Source of the DNA: an uncultured Bacteroidales bacterium | Lineage (GTDB): Bacteria > Bacteroidota > Bacteroidia > Bacteroidales > Muribaculaceae | DNA: 64,000 bases | Direction of reading: 5' to 3' | NCBI GenBank assembly: GCA_900547755.1 | Contig: URIC01000003.1 | Location: 1 to 64,000, forward strand | In this document: positions 45,387 to 53,122 of the stretch, piece by piece | How the letters are laid out: each line of letters starts with the position of its first letter | How positions within the stretch are numbered: position 1 is the stretch's first letter | The notes under the pieces: model-generated | Database searches by the model: none | The model's input: only the letters and a program-made list of their open reading frames with translations | Told to the model about the DNA's origin: nothing | Translations under genes and position numbers: made by a program

Positions 45387-46507
45387 CAGACGGTGATAAG
45401 ATTATATTCCCGTGTACCCAAACCTAATTTTACGGCGTGGATAAGTCCGGATTCCCAGTCTGTGTCGGGGTGCAGGAGTTTGAATTTGTCCTGGCCGCAC
45501 AGGTCCTCGTGACGGTGAGCGTCCTCCAGTTCGTTGTCCGTAGGCAGTACGGGCGCTTTTGTGACGAGGTCCACGCATGCCTGGTCCAGGGCCACGGGGT
45601 CGGCGGAAGCGAGTATTCCGATGTCGGCCACCACAGCCGCGTCGTTGTGTCCCCAGCAGTCGCACTCCGGCGACACGTTCATAATGAAGGAGATATGGAA
45701 ATGGGGTTTGTCCTTGAGTATCGCCTCGGTGTACTCGGCAATCTTGTAGTTCAGGTTTTTCGAGGTGTCCCAGCCTGCAATCACGGCGCCGCCGTGCTGG
45801 CATACGGCCACGCACTGGCCGCAGCCCACGCACTTGTCGTAGTCTATCACGGCCTTGTGGTCCTTGTCCATGGAGAGGGCCTCGTGAGCGCAGTGGCGTA
45901 CGCAGACACCGCAGCCCACACAGTGTTCGCGGTCTATCACCGGTTTGGAATTGCCGTGCATCTCCAGTTTTCCGCGCACGGAACCGCCACCCATGCCGAT
46001 GTTCTTCAGGGTGCCCCCGAATCCGGCCTGTTCATGGCCTTTGAAGTGCGTGAAAGAGATGATGACATCGGCGTCAGCCAGGGCGGCGCCTATCTTGGGA
46101 GCCTTGCAGAACTCGGCGTTGTCCAAGGGTATCTCACGGTCGTCGTTTCCTTTCAGACCGTCGGCTATTATTACCGGTGCATGCACGGCGATTGGGTTGA
46201 AGCCGTTCTCCATGGCGCTCTCTATGTGGTCGAAGGCATTGGAGCGGCGTCCGGAATAGAGTGTGTTGCAGTCCGTGAGGAAGGGGCGCGCACCCTGTTT
46301 GCGGAGCATCTCGCAGAGGCGGTTGGCGAAGTTGGGGCGTATGTAAGCCAGGTTGCCGGGTTCGCCGAAATGGAGTTTGATGGCCACAAACTGCTCTTTA
46401 AGAGGGAGTTCAAGCAGTCCGGCGCGTATGCAAAGACGCTCCAGTTTGTCCAGCAGGTTGCAGTTTGCATTGGCCCTGAGGTTAGTGAAAAATACTTCCG
46501 AAGCCAT
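45386..46507 (-). CDS. DUF362 domain protein with two 4Fe-4S clusters
   Basis: A 373-residue protein from ATG 46507 (MASEVFFTNLRANANC). The DUF362 domain occupies about 1-180 (VAIKLHFGEPGNLAYIRP, SFTHFKGHEQAGFGGTLKNIGMG). A 2x[4Fe-4S] ferredoxin module follows, with CVGCGVCVRHC at 196-206 and CVGCGQCVAVC at 226-236, and then a second DUF362-like part. It is probably cytoplasmic and redox-active, with unknown partner. A perfect promoter lies 41 bases upstream, which supports this start rather than the much longer open frame beginning at 46900. Confidence 0.88.
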   Translation of the reverse strand: MASEVFFTNLRANANCNLLDKLERLCIRAGLLELPLKEQFVAIKLHFGEPGNLAYIRPNFANRLCEMLRKQGARPFLTDCNTLYSGRRSNAFDHIESAMENGFNPIAVHAPVIIADGLKGNDDREIPLDNAEFCKAPKIGAALADADVIISFTHFKGHEQAGFGGTLKNIGMGGGSVRGKLEMHGNSKPVIDREHCVGCGVCVRHCAHEALSMDKDHKAVIDYDKCVGCGQCVAVCQHGGAVIAGWDTSKNLNYKIAEYTEAILKDKPHFHISFIMNVSPECDCWGHNDAAVVADIGILASADPVALDQACVDLVTKAPVLPTDNELEDAHRHEDLCGQDKFKLLHPDTDWESGLIHAVKLGLGTREYNLITV

Positions 46508-46547
46508 AGTTATGAATTTATTTGTGTTAAACGGTTTCTTTGAAATG

Positions 46548-46579
46548 CAAATATAGGAAAATATTTCAACGCTGGCAAA
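46548..46579 (-). promoter_or_regulatory. Promoter of the DUF362-kinase operon
   Basis: On the minus strand TTTG (46576-46579), 20 bases, TATATTTG (46548-46555): exact Bacteroidetes pattern. Confidence 0.78.
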
Positions 46580-46598
46580 TCTGCAGACGCGGCCTCTT

Positions 46599-46660
46599 GA
46601 ATGAAAAAGGCTCCGGGCGGGGCCGTGGCAGAATATGACTGCCGTCGGACCTCGCCCGGA
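46599..46660 (-). terminator. Terminator of the small membrane-protein operon
   Basis: On the minus strand a long GC-rich hairpin (TCCGGGCG at 46660 side, CGCCCGGA at 46612 side) is followed by CTTTTTCATTC, a U-rich tail. Confidence 0.7.
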
Positions 46661-46694
46661 ATATGTGTTGCGGTGATTATTTTTAAACAGCTTC

Positions 46695-47198
46695 TTACTT
46701 GTCTTGTGAGTTGACGTCCGCTTTGACGCCGGCGTTGATGTCGATGTACTGTGCGGGTTTGCTGAGCCAGCTGATGAACTTGCGTATGGGGGCAATGATG
46801 AAGAGCTGTACCAGGTCACGGAATATGGCGATGTAAATCGGCATATAATAGAAAGCGATGAGTGTGCCGAAGAAAGCGCCGAAAGCTGTAACGACACCAC
46901 TTTTGAATCCGACTATCAGAGCGGCGAAAGCCACAATCACGCCGATAAAGTATCCGAGAACGATAGTGGCGTCGAACATGAACTCCAGGAAGAAGCGTTT
47001 CAGATAGGAGAGTACGGGCCAGAGTGAGTCTATATGAGACAGGTCAAGCTGATTTTCCCTTTTTGCTTGCGCCACTTTGTTGACTGATTTAATCCATGTT
47101 TTCCAGGGCCATACAAAAAGGAAACTGAGGATGGCGAGAATGGATGTCAGAACGGCGGTACCGATATTCTGAGTGTCGTTGTTGGTCTGTTCATTCAT
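46695..47198 (-). CDS. Small integral membrane protein
   Basis: A 167-residue protein with four hydrophobic segments (around 15-32, 72-92, 96-116 and 120-140) and a soluble C-terminus. No family recognised with confidence. It is the second gene of a two-gene unit with 47264-47833, separated by a spacer holding a tandem 19-base repeat. The neighbour is also membrane-anchored, so the two may act together at the envelope; this is inference. Confidence 0.7.
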   Translation of the reverse strand: MNEQTNNDTQNIGTAVLTSILAILSFLFVWPWKTWIKSVNKVAQAKRENQLDLSHIDSLWPVLSYLKRFFLEFMFDATIVLGYFIGVIVAFAALIVGFKSGVVTAFGAFFGTLIAFYYMPIYIAIFRDLVQLFIIAPIRKFISWLSKPAQYIDINAGVKADVNSQDK

Positions 47199-47216
47199 AA
47201 TTCAGGATGTGTTTTA

Positions 47217-47254
47217 ATGTTTGTAAAGTGAATATATGTTTGTAAAGTGAATAT
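47217..47254. repeat. Perfect 19-base tandem repeat
   Basis: ATGTTTGTAAAGTGAATAT is present twice head-to-tail (47217-47235, 47236-47254) in the spacer between the two membrane-protein genes. No further copies are seen, so it looks like a local duplication. Confidence 0.85.
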
Positions 47255-47263
47255 AAGGGTCTT

Positions 47264-47833
47264 TTAATTTACGAAACCCGAGAGATTTGCAGTGAAGGTC
47301 TTGTTTTTGTAGTTGGTGAATGTACCGTTAAGGGATGCGGAGCCGTCTTCCTTGATTACAAGAATACCGGAGATTTCGCCGGTCACCATATCGCCGTTGG
47401 ACTCTGTGATATATACCGTGTGGGTATCGGGGTCGTAGGTGCCATTGAGGGGAAGAGGGGAGTCGCCCCATACGTCGCTGCCGGTAATGGAGGTTCCGTT
47501 GATTGTGATGTCAAACGATTTGATGCTGTATTTGCCTATGTTGCCTGACAAGGAGACAGAGCAATTAAGGTTTTCGGAGACAGATGTTTCCACTTCGGGT
47601 TCGGGCGTTGCTTCTGTCACCGGTTCGCTTTCTTCGTTTTCTTCAGTCTCGGCCGGCTTCTCGAAGTCGGAGAACGATTCGGTCGGTTCTTCGGTTTGTT
47701 CTTCGTCGCTGCCGCTTCTGCGCGAGGAAAAATCAATCCCGGTAAATACGAGGATGAGTGTCCCGATTAGGATGCCTGTCACGGCAGCTCCTCCAAACCA
47801 CATCAGTAATGGTTTTGCGTTGGATTGTGTCAT
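47264..47833 (-). CDS. Membrane-anchored hypothetical protein with acidic linker
   Basis: A 189-residue protein. One N-terminal transmembrane segment (about 9-31, MWFGGAAVTGILIGTLILVFTG) is followed by a long Glu/Ser/Thr/Pro-rich linker (about 38-90) and a compact beta-rich domain (about 90-189) with repeated glycines and DITINGTSITGSDVWGD. Topology suggests the C-terminal domain is outside the cytoplasm. No known family. It has a perfect promoter about 120 bases upstream with a palindrome at the predicted transcription start. Confidence 0.72.
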   Translation of the reverse strand: MTQSNAKPLLMWFGGAAVTGILIGTLILVFTGIDFSSRRSGSDEEQTEEPTESFSDFEKPAETEENEESEPVTEATPEPEVETSVSENLNCSVSLSGNIGKYSIKSFDITINGTSITGSDVWGDSPLPLNGTYDPDTHTVYITESNGDMVTGEISGILVIKEDGSASLNGTFTNYKNKTFTANLSGFVN

Positions 47834-47928
47834 AGTTTTTTTAGTTTTTGTAAATCCGGTTCAGTTGTAATCAGTCAGTAGACCGGGTGATTTAAGGGAA
47901 TGAAGTCTACATTGCAAAGAGTCGTCTG

Positions 47929-47947
47929 TGCAAACGCTGCGTTTGCA
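47929..47947. repeat. Palindrome at the predicted start of transcription
   Basis: TGCAAACG-CTG-CGTTTGCA, an 8-bp inverted repeat with a 3-base centre. It lies just downstream of the -7 box at 47953-47960, so it could be an operator or a 5' mRNA hairpin. Confidence 0.55.
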
Positions 47948-47952
47948 TACGG

Positions 47953-47984
47953 CAAAGTTATGGTTTTTTCACACAATAAACAAA
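47953..47984 (-). promoter_or_regulatory. Promoter of the membrane-protein gene pair
   Basis: On the minus strand TTTG (47981-47984), 20 bases, TAACTTTG (47953-47960): exact Bacteroidetes pattern, giving a leader of about 113 bases. Confidence 0.75.
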
Positions 47985-48015
47985 TTTTAATACAATTATT
48001 TTTTTGTCAAAATGA

Positions 48016-48049
48016 CAAAAAGGCCGAGCTGAAGAATTTGGCTCGGCCT
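48016..48049 (-). terminator. Terminator of the COG0523 GTPase gene
   Basis: AGGCCGAGC (48021-48029) and GCTCGGCCT (48041-48049), a perfect 9-bp stem followed on the minus strand by TTTTTGTC. Confidence 0.8.
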
Positions 48050-48092
48050 CGTTTAGGCGTTTAGGAATGATGGAAGATGACTCAGAACGGAT

Positions 48093-49355
48093 TTATATGC
48101 CGGCGGTGGGGGAAGAGGCGGCAGCAGGCATATAATCGGTGACGAGCATAGCGTCAAGGTCGCGGCTCAGGGCTTCGCGGTCAATGTCCTGACCTATGAA
48201 TACAAGTTTTATCATGCGGTCTCCGAATACAGGGTCCCAATCGCGGGCAAAATCCGGGTCCATCTCCATGAGACGCTCGCGGTCCTCTTCCGGCGCTGTG
48301 GCGTACCATTGCCCGGCCTCGGATACATGTTTCTGCACGCCGGCCTGCTCGAACAGCAGTGACATATCTGTGTTATGGCTGAAATACAGTACACCTTTGG
48401 TGCGGATTATGTTTTTGGGCCAGCGGGAGGCGCAGTAATAGTCGAACTTGTTGAAGTCGAAAGGTTGCCGCCGGTAATATACGAAAGTTCCTATCCCATA
48501 CTCTTCCGCTTCGCCTTGCCCGTGGTGGTGATGGTGGTGGCAATGTTCATGTTCGTGTTCATGGCAGTGGTGGTGTCCGTGTCCGTGATGCGCCTCTTCT
48601 TCCTGCTCTTCGGTCACCGGACGTTCCAGTTCCTGTACCCAGGTGGCCGCCGTCACGGTCTTTTCGAAATCAAACAGTCCGGTATCCAGAAGGTTTTCCA
48701 GAGGAACATCGCAATAGTCGCACCCGATAATCCGGGCCTTCGGCTGCAGGGCACGTACCACGGCGCGTATTTTGTCGGCCTGTTCGGGAGAGACCTCGGA
48801 AATTTTGTTGAGCAGCACGAGGTTGCAGAACTCTATCTGTCGGACCACAAGGTCCTCTATCTGTTCATCGTCTATGTCGGAGGCGGCAAGAGCCTTTCCC
48901 CCCTCGAAATCGGTAAGCATCCGCAAGGCGTCTACGACAGTGACTATACAGTCCAGGCGCGGCCCCGTCACCTTGTTCTCCATCGCCTGTAGGCTCATGG
49001 CGCAGATGGTCCGGGCTATAGGCTCCGGTTCGCAGATGCCGCTTGCCTCTATTACGATGTAATCGAACTCTCCGGCATCTATGAGTCCCTGTATCTGGGC
49101 TATCAGGTCCGCGCGGAGGGTACAGCAGATGCAGCCGTTCTGGAGGGATACAAGGTCGTCGGCGCCATTCTGACCGACTATTCCTCCTTTACGTATCAGC
49201 GAAGCGTCGATGTTCACCTCGCCTATATCATTGACAATAACGGCAAACCGTATTCCCTTGCGGTTGGACAGGATTCGGTTGAGCAATGTGGTTTTCCCGC
49301 TGCCCAGGTAGCCGGTGAGCAGAAGTACGGGCAGTGAAACTGACATGGTATTCAT
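48093..49355 (-). CDS. COG0523 (CobW/ZNG/YjiA-type) metallochaperone GTPase
   Basis: A 420-residue G3E GTPase. Walker A GYLGSGKTT at 15-23, the metal-binding GCICC at 74-78, Walker B-like VIEASGICEP near 101-110 and NKIS for base recognition at about 183-186. A histidine-rich stretch at about 256-278 (HHGHGHHHCHEHEHEHCH and on) is followed by the C-terminal CobW domain. Such proteins deliver zinc or another metal to client proteins, often under metal limitation. A second ATG (49346) is possible. A TATATTTG box lies about 50 bases upstream; no clear Zur-like operator seen. Confidence 0.9.
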   Translation of the reverse strand: MNTMSVSLPVLLLTGYLGSGKTTLLNRILSNRKGIRFAVIVNDIGEVNIDASLIRKGGIVGQNGADDLVSLQNGCICCTLRADLIAQIQGLIDAGEFDYIVIEASGICEPEPIARTICAMSLQAMENKVTGPRLDCIVTVVDALRMLTDFEGGKALAASDIDDEQIEDLVVRQIEFCNLVLLNKISEVSPEQADKIRAVVRALQPKARIIGCDYCDVPLENLLDTGLFDFEKTVTAATWVQELERPVTEEQEEEAHHGHGHHHCHEHEHEHCHHHHHHGQGEAEEYGIGTFVYYRRQPFDFNKFDYYCASRWPKNIIRTKGVLYFSHNTDMSLLFEQAGVQKHVSEAGQWYATAPEEDRERLMEMDPDFARDWDPVFGDRMIKLVFIGQDIDREALSRDLDAMLVTDYMPAAASSPTAGI

Positions 49356-49404
49356 AGTTCTGAATTTTTCAAATTAAAACAAGGACACAGCCTTTTTCGG
49401 TCTG

Positions 49405-49412
49405 CAAATATA
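49405..49412 (-). promoter_or_regulatory. -7 box of the COG0523 GTPase gene
   Basis: TATATTTG on the minus strand, about 50 bases before the ATG at 49355. The expected -33 TTTG is not clear. Confidence 0.45.
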
Positions 49413-49433
49413 GCGAAATTTTTGAAACAGTCT

Positions 49434-50636
49434 CTAAATAGAAGAGAGAATAAGGGCGTTGGCGCGGTCGATCGTAGAGGTGTCGAGGCTGGCCAGATAA
49501 ATCCGGGTGGTGTTTTCGGAGCCATGTCCCATTCCTTCGCTGATTACACTTACGGGTATTCCTTTGGTCTTGGCTGCGGAAGCCCAGCTGTGGCGCGCCA
49601 CATAGAAGGTCAGGTGTCCTTTCAGCCCCACTTTGGAGGCTATCTTTTTCAGGCTGTAGTTTATGTTGTAGCTCTTGTTGCGGTAAGCGTTCCGGGGATT
49701 GGCATCGGAGTCGCGGAGTATGGGCAGCAGGTAGTGGCTCTCATGTGCCGGGTATTTGTTGAGGATGCTCTGCATTTCTTTGGTCCATTTTATATGGAGT
49801 TTCTGTCCGGTTTTACGCCGACGGTAGGTGAGTATGCCTTTGTTCAGGTCGCTCTTTTTCAGAAACGCCATGTCTACCAGGCTCATGCCCCGTAAGAAGA
49901 ATGAGAGCAAGAACATATCCCGGGCGAAGTCCAGGTTGCTCTCCTGCGAGAGGTCGAGAGCCTTGATTTTTCTGATTGCCGACAGCGGCAGGGCACGCTT
50001 CATAGTCTTCTCTATGCCGGTGTACACCTTGCGGAACGGATTCCGGTTCTCTATGATGCCTTTGTCTACGGCACGGTTGTAGACGGCTCGCAGAATACGG
50101 GTATAGAACGAAATCGAGTTGGGAGTCAGTCCCCGGGCTTGCAGCCACGCCTCGTAGGACATCATCATTTCGGAAGAGAGGCAGTCCAACAGCACGTCTT
50201 CCCCCTTGTGGAATTTCTTGAAGCTGTTCAGAGCGGCCAGGTATGTCTCGGCTGTACGGAGCTTGTCGTTCTGCCGGAGTTCGGCAATAACCTCCTCCAT
50301 GAAGTTGAAGAGGGAGAACCTGGCTGTGAAGAGTTGAAATTCGCATACTATATCGTCCACTGAATAAGAAAGCCTTTCTGCGTCCAGCCTGCGCCCTATT
50401 TTACTGAATCGTTCTAAGTCCCGCTGTATGTTTTCCCACATGGAGTGAATCAGCTCACGGCGCTGGCTGTCGGGGGTGGTGTACAACATTGAACGGGTAG
50501 TGTCCCATTCTGAAGAGAATATTCGGTAGGGTGTGTTGAGGTGCCGCACCTTTCGTTCATGGATAATCTGGTAATAAACAGTGCCCTCATAGTCGGACAG
50601 TGCGGAAGGACGGAATTTAACTTGTATAGAGGTCAT
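49434..50636 (-). CDS. Tyrosine recombinase / DNA invertase-like integrase (copy 1)
   Basis: A 400-residue site-specific recombinase, from ATG 50636 (MTSIQVKFRPS). An arm-binding N-terminus and core-binding helices precede the catalytic domain. Catalytic residues visible: Arg249 in LRGMS, Lys275 in RRRKTG, Arg348 in YVARHS, His371 in MGHGSE and Tyr380 in TRIYLA; the usual first His of HxxR is Tyr345 here and in copy 2. It resembles the Bacteroidales tyrosine recombinases annotated as DNA invertases or integrases. Copy 2 at 55524-56729 aligns without gaps at about 64 % identity by hand count. The two genes point outward from the segment between them. Confidence 0.92.
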   Translation of the reverse strand: MTSIQVKFRPSALSDYEGTVYYQIIHERKVRHLNTPYRIFSSEWDTTRSMLYTTPDSQRRELIHSMWENIQRDLERFSKIGRRLDAERLSYSVDDIVCEFQLFTARFSLFNFMEEVIAELRQNDKLRTAETYLAALNSFKKFHKGEDVLLDCLSSEMMMSYEAWLQARGLTPNSISFYTRILRAVYNRAVDKGIIENRNPFRKVYTGIEKTMKRALPLSAIRKIKALDLSQESNLDFARDMFLLSFFLRGMSLVDMAFLKKSDLNKGILTYRRRKTGQKLHIKWTKEMQSILNKYPAHESHYLLPILRDSDANPRNAYRNKSYNINYSLKKIASKVGLKGHLTFYVARHSWASAAKTKGIPVSVISEGMGHGSENTTRIYLASLDTSTIDRANALILSSI

Positions 50637-50929
50637 GGTATAACTTTTTAGGTTTTTCCTTAAAAGACTGCCCAAAATTAAATAATTTTTCAATAAATGC
50701 AGTGTATGCGGAGATTTTTTTTGAGTTTAAGGTATTTGGAAGATGCTTTAAAGCGTAAAACAGGGTATCCCCGAGGGACTGTGGATATCGCTTTAATTTC
50801 CTTTTTTACCGTCATTCGAAGTGTTCTTCCGCCAATCGGTAAAAATGGTATTTGTTTCCGTATTTATGGTAACTGTTGAATCGTAAATAATATGCAATTT
50901 TGCATCGGCAAAAGAAATCTCATATAATC

Positions 50930-50969
50930 AATTGCACTCAATCGTTTGTAATTGCACTCCGATGTTTGA
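50930..50969. repeat. Two imperfect 20-base direct repeats
   Basis: Both units begin AATTGCACTC and share GTTTG at the same spacing, 15 of 20 positions identical. They lie in the non-coding stretch near recombinase 1 and beside a palindrome at 50892-50905. Confidence 0.55.
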
Positions 50970-51098
50970 CAGGAGTACCGAGTATTCAAAAAGGAAAAAA
51001 TAGGCATTTAAAGAGTAACGAGTAATTCAAGAATGGATGGGTGAAGTCATGTAGTTGAAAAGAAGTTTATTATTGATTATCAGACATCAGAATTGGAA

Positions 51099-51126
51099 AC
51101 GGGGTTGTGCGGTCCGCACAACCCCG
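51099..51126 (-). terminator. Terminator-like palindrome after the cupin gene
   Basis: ACGGGGTTGTGCGG and CCGCACAACCCCGT meet almost without a loop. Position 40 bases after the cupin stop suggests a terminator; the following minus-strand sequence (GTTTCC) has only a weak U-tract. Confidence 0.6.
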
Positions 51127-51165
51127 TAATATGCTGAATATAGCCCGTAAGTCAGGTGTGGTCGC

Positions 51166-51576
51166 TCAGAGCCTGGAGGAGCGGTCGGTGATTTCGGCGT
51201 CGTTGGCCGTATAGGCGCCGAGGCTGCCTTCTTTGGCTTGTATGCAGATGTAGGTCATCGGTTCGGCGGAGGTGCATTTCAGATTGCGGTCGCAGCCGGT
51301 GGAAACTCGTATTACAGAGCCCCCGGAGATGTCGAACACTTCGTCGTCCACCTGGAATTTTCCTGCTCCGCTCAGTATAATATAGTTTTCTTCGTTGGCT
51401 TTGTGGCTGTGGAAGAAAGGAACGGCCTGGCCTGTGGGCATGGTGCCGAAGGAAATTTCGCAGGATGTGGCGCCGGTAGCCTCTTTTACAAACTGTTTGC
51501 CTTCGAATTTACAGATGTCGCCTACTGTGGCATGTGCGAATTTTTCGCCGCTGTTAAGGATTTTTACTTCGTTCAT
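51166..51576 (-). CDS. Cupin-domain protein
   Basis: A 136-residue single-domain cupin. The beta-barrel motifs are visible as MPTGQAVPFFHSHKANEENYIILSG (His and Glu metal ligands) and the second half FDISGGSVIRVSTGCDR. Such proteins bind a metal and may act as small isomerases, dioxygenases or sensors; the role here is unknown. It is transcribed divergently from hxlR, and the two promoters overlap in a palindrome, so HxlR probably regulates it. Confidence 0.85.
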   Translation of the reverse strand: MNEVKILNSGEKFAHATVGDICKFEGKQFVKEATGATSCEISFGTMPTGQAVPFFHSHKANEENYIILSGAGKFQVDDEVFDISGGSVIRVSTGCDRNLKCTSAEPMTYICIQAKEGSLGAYTANDAEITDRSSRL

Positions 51577-51607
51577 TTTAGTTTATGGATTTAAATGATT
51601 AACTTTG
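51576..51607 (+). promoter_or_regulatory. Promoter of hxlR-like gene
   Basis: TTTT (51576-51579), 20 bases, TAACTTTG (51600-51607). The -7 box is the left arm of a palindrome whose right arm is the -7 box of the cupin promoter. Confidence 0.6.
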
Positions 51608-51621
51608 TAAGTGCAAAGTTA
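51600..51621. promoter_or_regulatory. Palindromic operator candidate between cupin and hxlR
   Basis: TAACTTTG (51600-51607), a 6-base centre, CAAAGTTA (51614-51621): a perfect 8-bp inverted repeat formed by the two opposing -7 boxes. A dimeric HxlR protein could bind it. A second inverted repeat, GTTAC-TTCAAG-GTAAC, lies at 51667-51682 in the hxlR leader. Confidence 0.5.
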
Positions 51622-51645
51622 AAACGGAATATCCGGAATAACAAG
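51614..51645 (-). promoter_or_regulatory. Promoter of cupin gene
   Basis: On the minus strand CTTG (51642-51645), 20 bases, TAACTTTG (51614-51621), about 35 bases before the cupin ATG. Confidence 0.65.
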
Positions 51646-51693
51646 ACGTTACGGAAATGTAATATAGTTACTTCAAGGTAACGATTTTTGAAA

Positions 51694-52092
51694 ATGAACG
51701 CATTGTCACAGCAGGAAAACCTGAAAAAATTTACTGAGACATCGTCTTGCCCGGTGCGGAATATCATATCGCATTTCTCCGGCAAATGGGCGATGCTGGT
51801 GCTATGTGTGCTTGCCGAGAACGGGGTCACACGGTTTAACGATATCGGCCGCGCTTTGCCGGATATTTCCTCCAAGGTACTTGCCGAGACGCTGAAGGGC
51901 CTGGAGAGGGACGGGTTGTTGTCGCGCAGGCAATATGCAGAGATTCCTCCCAGGGTGGAGTATTCGCTGACAGATCTGGGACTCAGCCTGTTGCCGCACC
52001 TCGATGCCCTTATAGGCTGGAGCATGGAGCATTTTGAGGTAATAATCGACAATCGCAACCGACATTCTGAAAAGGCCGGTAAGCCGGGTTGA
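51694..52092 (+). CDS. HxlR-family winged-helix regulator
   Basis: A 132-residue MarR-like transcription regulator of the HxlR family. CPVRNIISHFSGKWAMLVL carries the conserved N-terminal cysteine and KW signature, and the recognition region reads LKGLERDGLLSRRQYAEIPPRVEYSLTDLG. HxlR proteins often sense electrophiles or redox stress through that cysteine. I set the start at ATG 51694; a TTG six bases upstream is also in frame. It is divergent from the cupin gene and may be co-transcribed with the beta-lactamase gene 51 bases downstream. Confidence 0.9.
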   Translation: MNALSQQENLKKFTETSSCPVRNIISHFSGKWAMLVLCVLAENGVTRFNDIGRALPDISSKVLAETLKGLERDGLLSRRQYAEIPPRVEYSLTDLGLSLLPHLDALIGWSMEHFEVIIDNRNRHSEKAGKPG

Positions 52093-52143
52093 GCTTTGCA
52101 GTCGGACATAATATGAGTTGAACGCTTGATTTACAAAACACCG

Positions 52144-53088
52144 ATGGAATTTGGATTATTGAAAAAAGCGGCTGTGTATTCGGCCTGTCTATGCGTGGCG
52201 CTTACTTCCTGCCGCTCTGCCAAGACAGGTCAGGACATGGCTTTGAGCGCAGACCCCCTGGGGAGTCTGCGGGCTTCCATAGCCTCTATAGCGGACAGCT
52301 GTCCGGCTGAGATAGGGGTGGCTGTGATAACCGACAATGGCGACACCCTTACATTGAATAACCGGAATGTGTATCCTATGATGAGTGTCTTTAAGCTGCA
52401 TCAGGCGATTGCTGTGTGCGAGGACCTTGACCGCCGGGGTATTCCGCTTGATTCGCTGATTAGGATAAATAGGGCGGACCTTGACCCTGATACATGGAGC
52501 CCTATGCTTAAGGAACATGATGAACCGCAATTCGAGCTGCCGGTAAAGGACCTGCTGCGGTATACGCTGATGCAGAGCGACAATAATGCCAGTAACCTGA
52601 TGTTCAGCGAGATTGCCGGGGTAGGGCAGACGGACAGCCTTATTGCTACGATAATTCCGCGCGACGCTTTCCGTATCGTGTACACGGAGCGGGAAATGGC
52701 CCGGGACCATGGCAAGGCATACGCGAATCGTACTACTCCCCTGGGGGCCGCACAGTTGATTTACAGTCTGTACACGGACAGCCTTGTAAGCGTCGACAAG
52801 CAGGAGTTCCTGAGGAATACACTCCGGGAGTGCAAGACCGGCAACGACCGTATCGTCGCCCCCTTGCTTGGAAAGAAGGGCGTGGTCATAGGTCATAAGA
52901 CAGGTTCCGGATACACTACTCCCGAGGGGGTGCTGGTGGCGCACAACGATGTGGCATATATCTGTCTGCCTGACGGGAGAAAATACGCGCTCGCCGTATT
53001 CGTGAAAGACTGCAATGGAGATGAGAAACGCGCCGCCGAGGCAATAGCACGCATATCGGAAGCTGTCTACGACGCATTGGGTATCTGA
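52144..53088 (+). CDS. Class A beta-lactamase, lipoprotein (CfxA/CepA-like)
   Basis: A 314-residue serine beta-lactamase from ATG 52144; an in-frame TTG at 52126 is less likely. The signal peptide ends in a lipobox (ALTSC, Cys23), so it is predicted to be membrane-anchored. Active-site motifs: Ser81-X-X-Lys84 (SVFK), SDN at 145-147, omega-loop Glu184 in TEREM, and KTG at 252-254. The layout is that of subclass A2 enzymes of Bacteroidales (CfxA, CepA, CblA), which hydrolyse cephalosporins and penicillins. All catalytic residues are intact, so activity is likely. Its place inside a recombinase-flanked segment suggests mobility. Confidence 0.92.
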   Translation: MEFGLLKKAAVYSACLCVALTSCRSAKTGQDMALSADPLGSLRASIASIADSCPAEIGVAVITDNGDTLTLNNRNVYPMMSVFKLHQAIAVCEDLDRRGIPLDSLIRINRADLDPDTWSPMLKEHDEPQFELPVKDLLRYTLMQSDNNASNLMFSEIAGVGQTDSLIATIIPRDAFRIVYTEREMARDHGKAYANRTTPLGAAQLIYSLYTDSLVSVDKQEFLRNTLRECKTGNDRIVAPLLGKKGVVIGHKTGSGYTTPEGVLVAHNDVAYICLPDGRKYALAVFVKDCNGDEKRAAEAIARISEAVYDALGI

Positions 53089-53122
53089 ATCCTACGGTGT
53101 GCGGTTTGTTTTTATAAGGGAT

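Larger units (their letters stand above)
50637..51165. other. AT-rich non-coding stretch beside recombinase 1
   Basis: 529 bases without a convincing gene. It holds a TAATTTTG box for recombinase 1 (50673-50680, minus strand), a 14-base palindrome at 50892-50905 (ATGCAATTTTGCAT), two 20-base imperfect direct repeats (50930-50949, 50950-50969) and the cupin terminator at 51099-51126. These short repeats could be recombinase binding sites or operators. Confidence 0.5.

Noticed and set aside
45437..46543. 368-codon open frame on the plus strand
   Set aside because: Antisense to the DUF362 gene with its ferredoxin cysteines; no start context or family.
46508..46900. N-terminal extension of the DUF362 gene to 46900
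   Set aside because: It reads through the operon promoter (46548-46579) and the neighbouring terminator, and the added residues are Ser/Thr-rich without similarity to the family.
47217..47254. CRISPR-like repeats
   Set aside because: Only two head-to-tail copies without spacers; no cas genes. No CRISPR array was seen anywhere in the window.
50697..50879. 60-codon open frame in the spacer after recombinase 1
   Set aside because: Short, AT-rich, no family, and it has no supporting promoter or neighbour.
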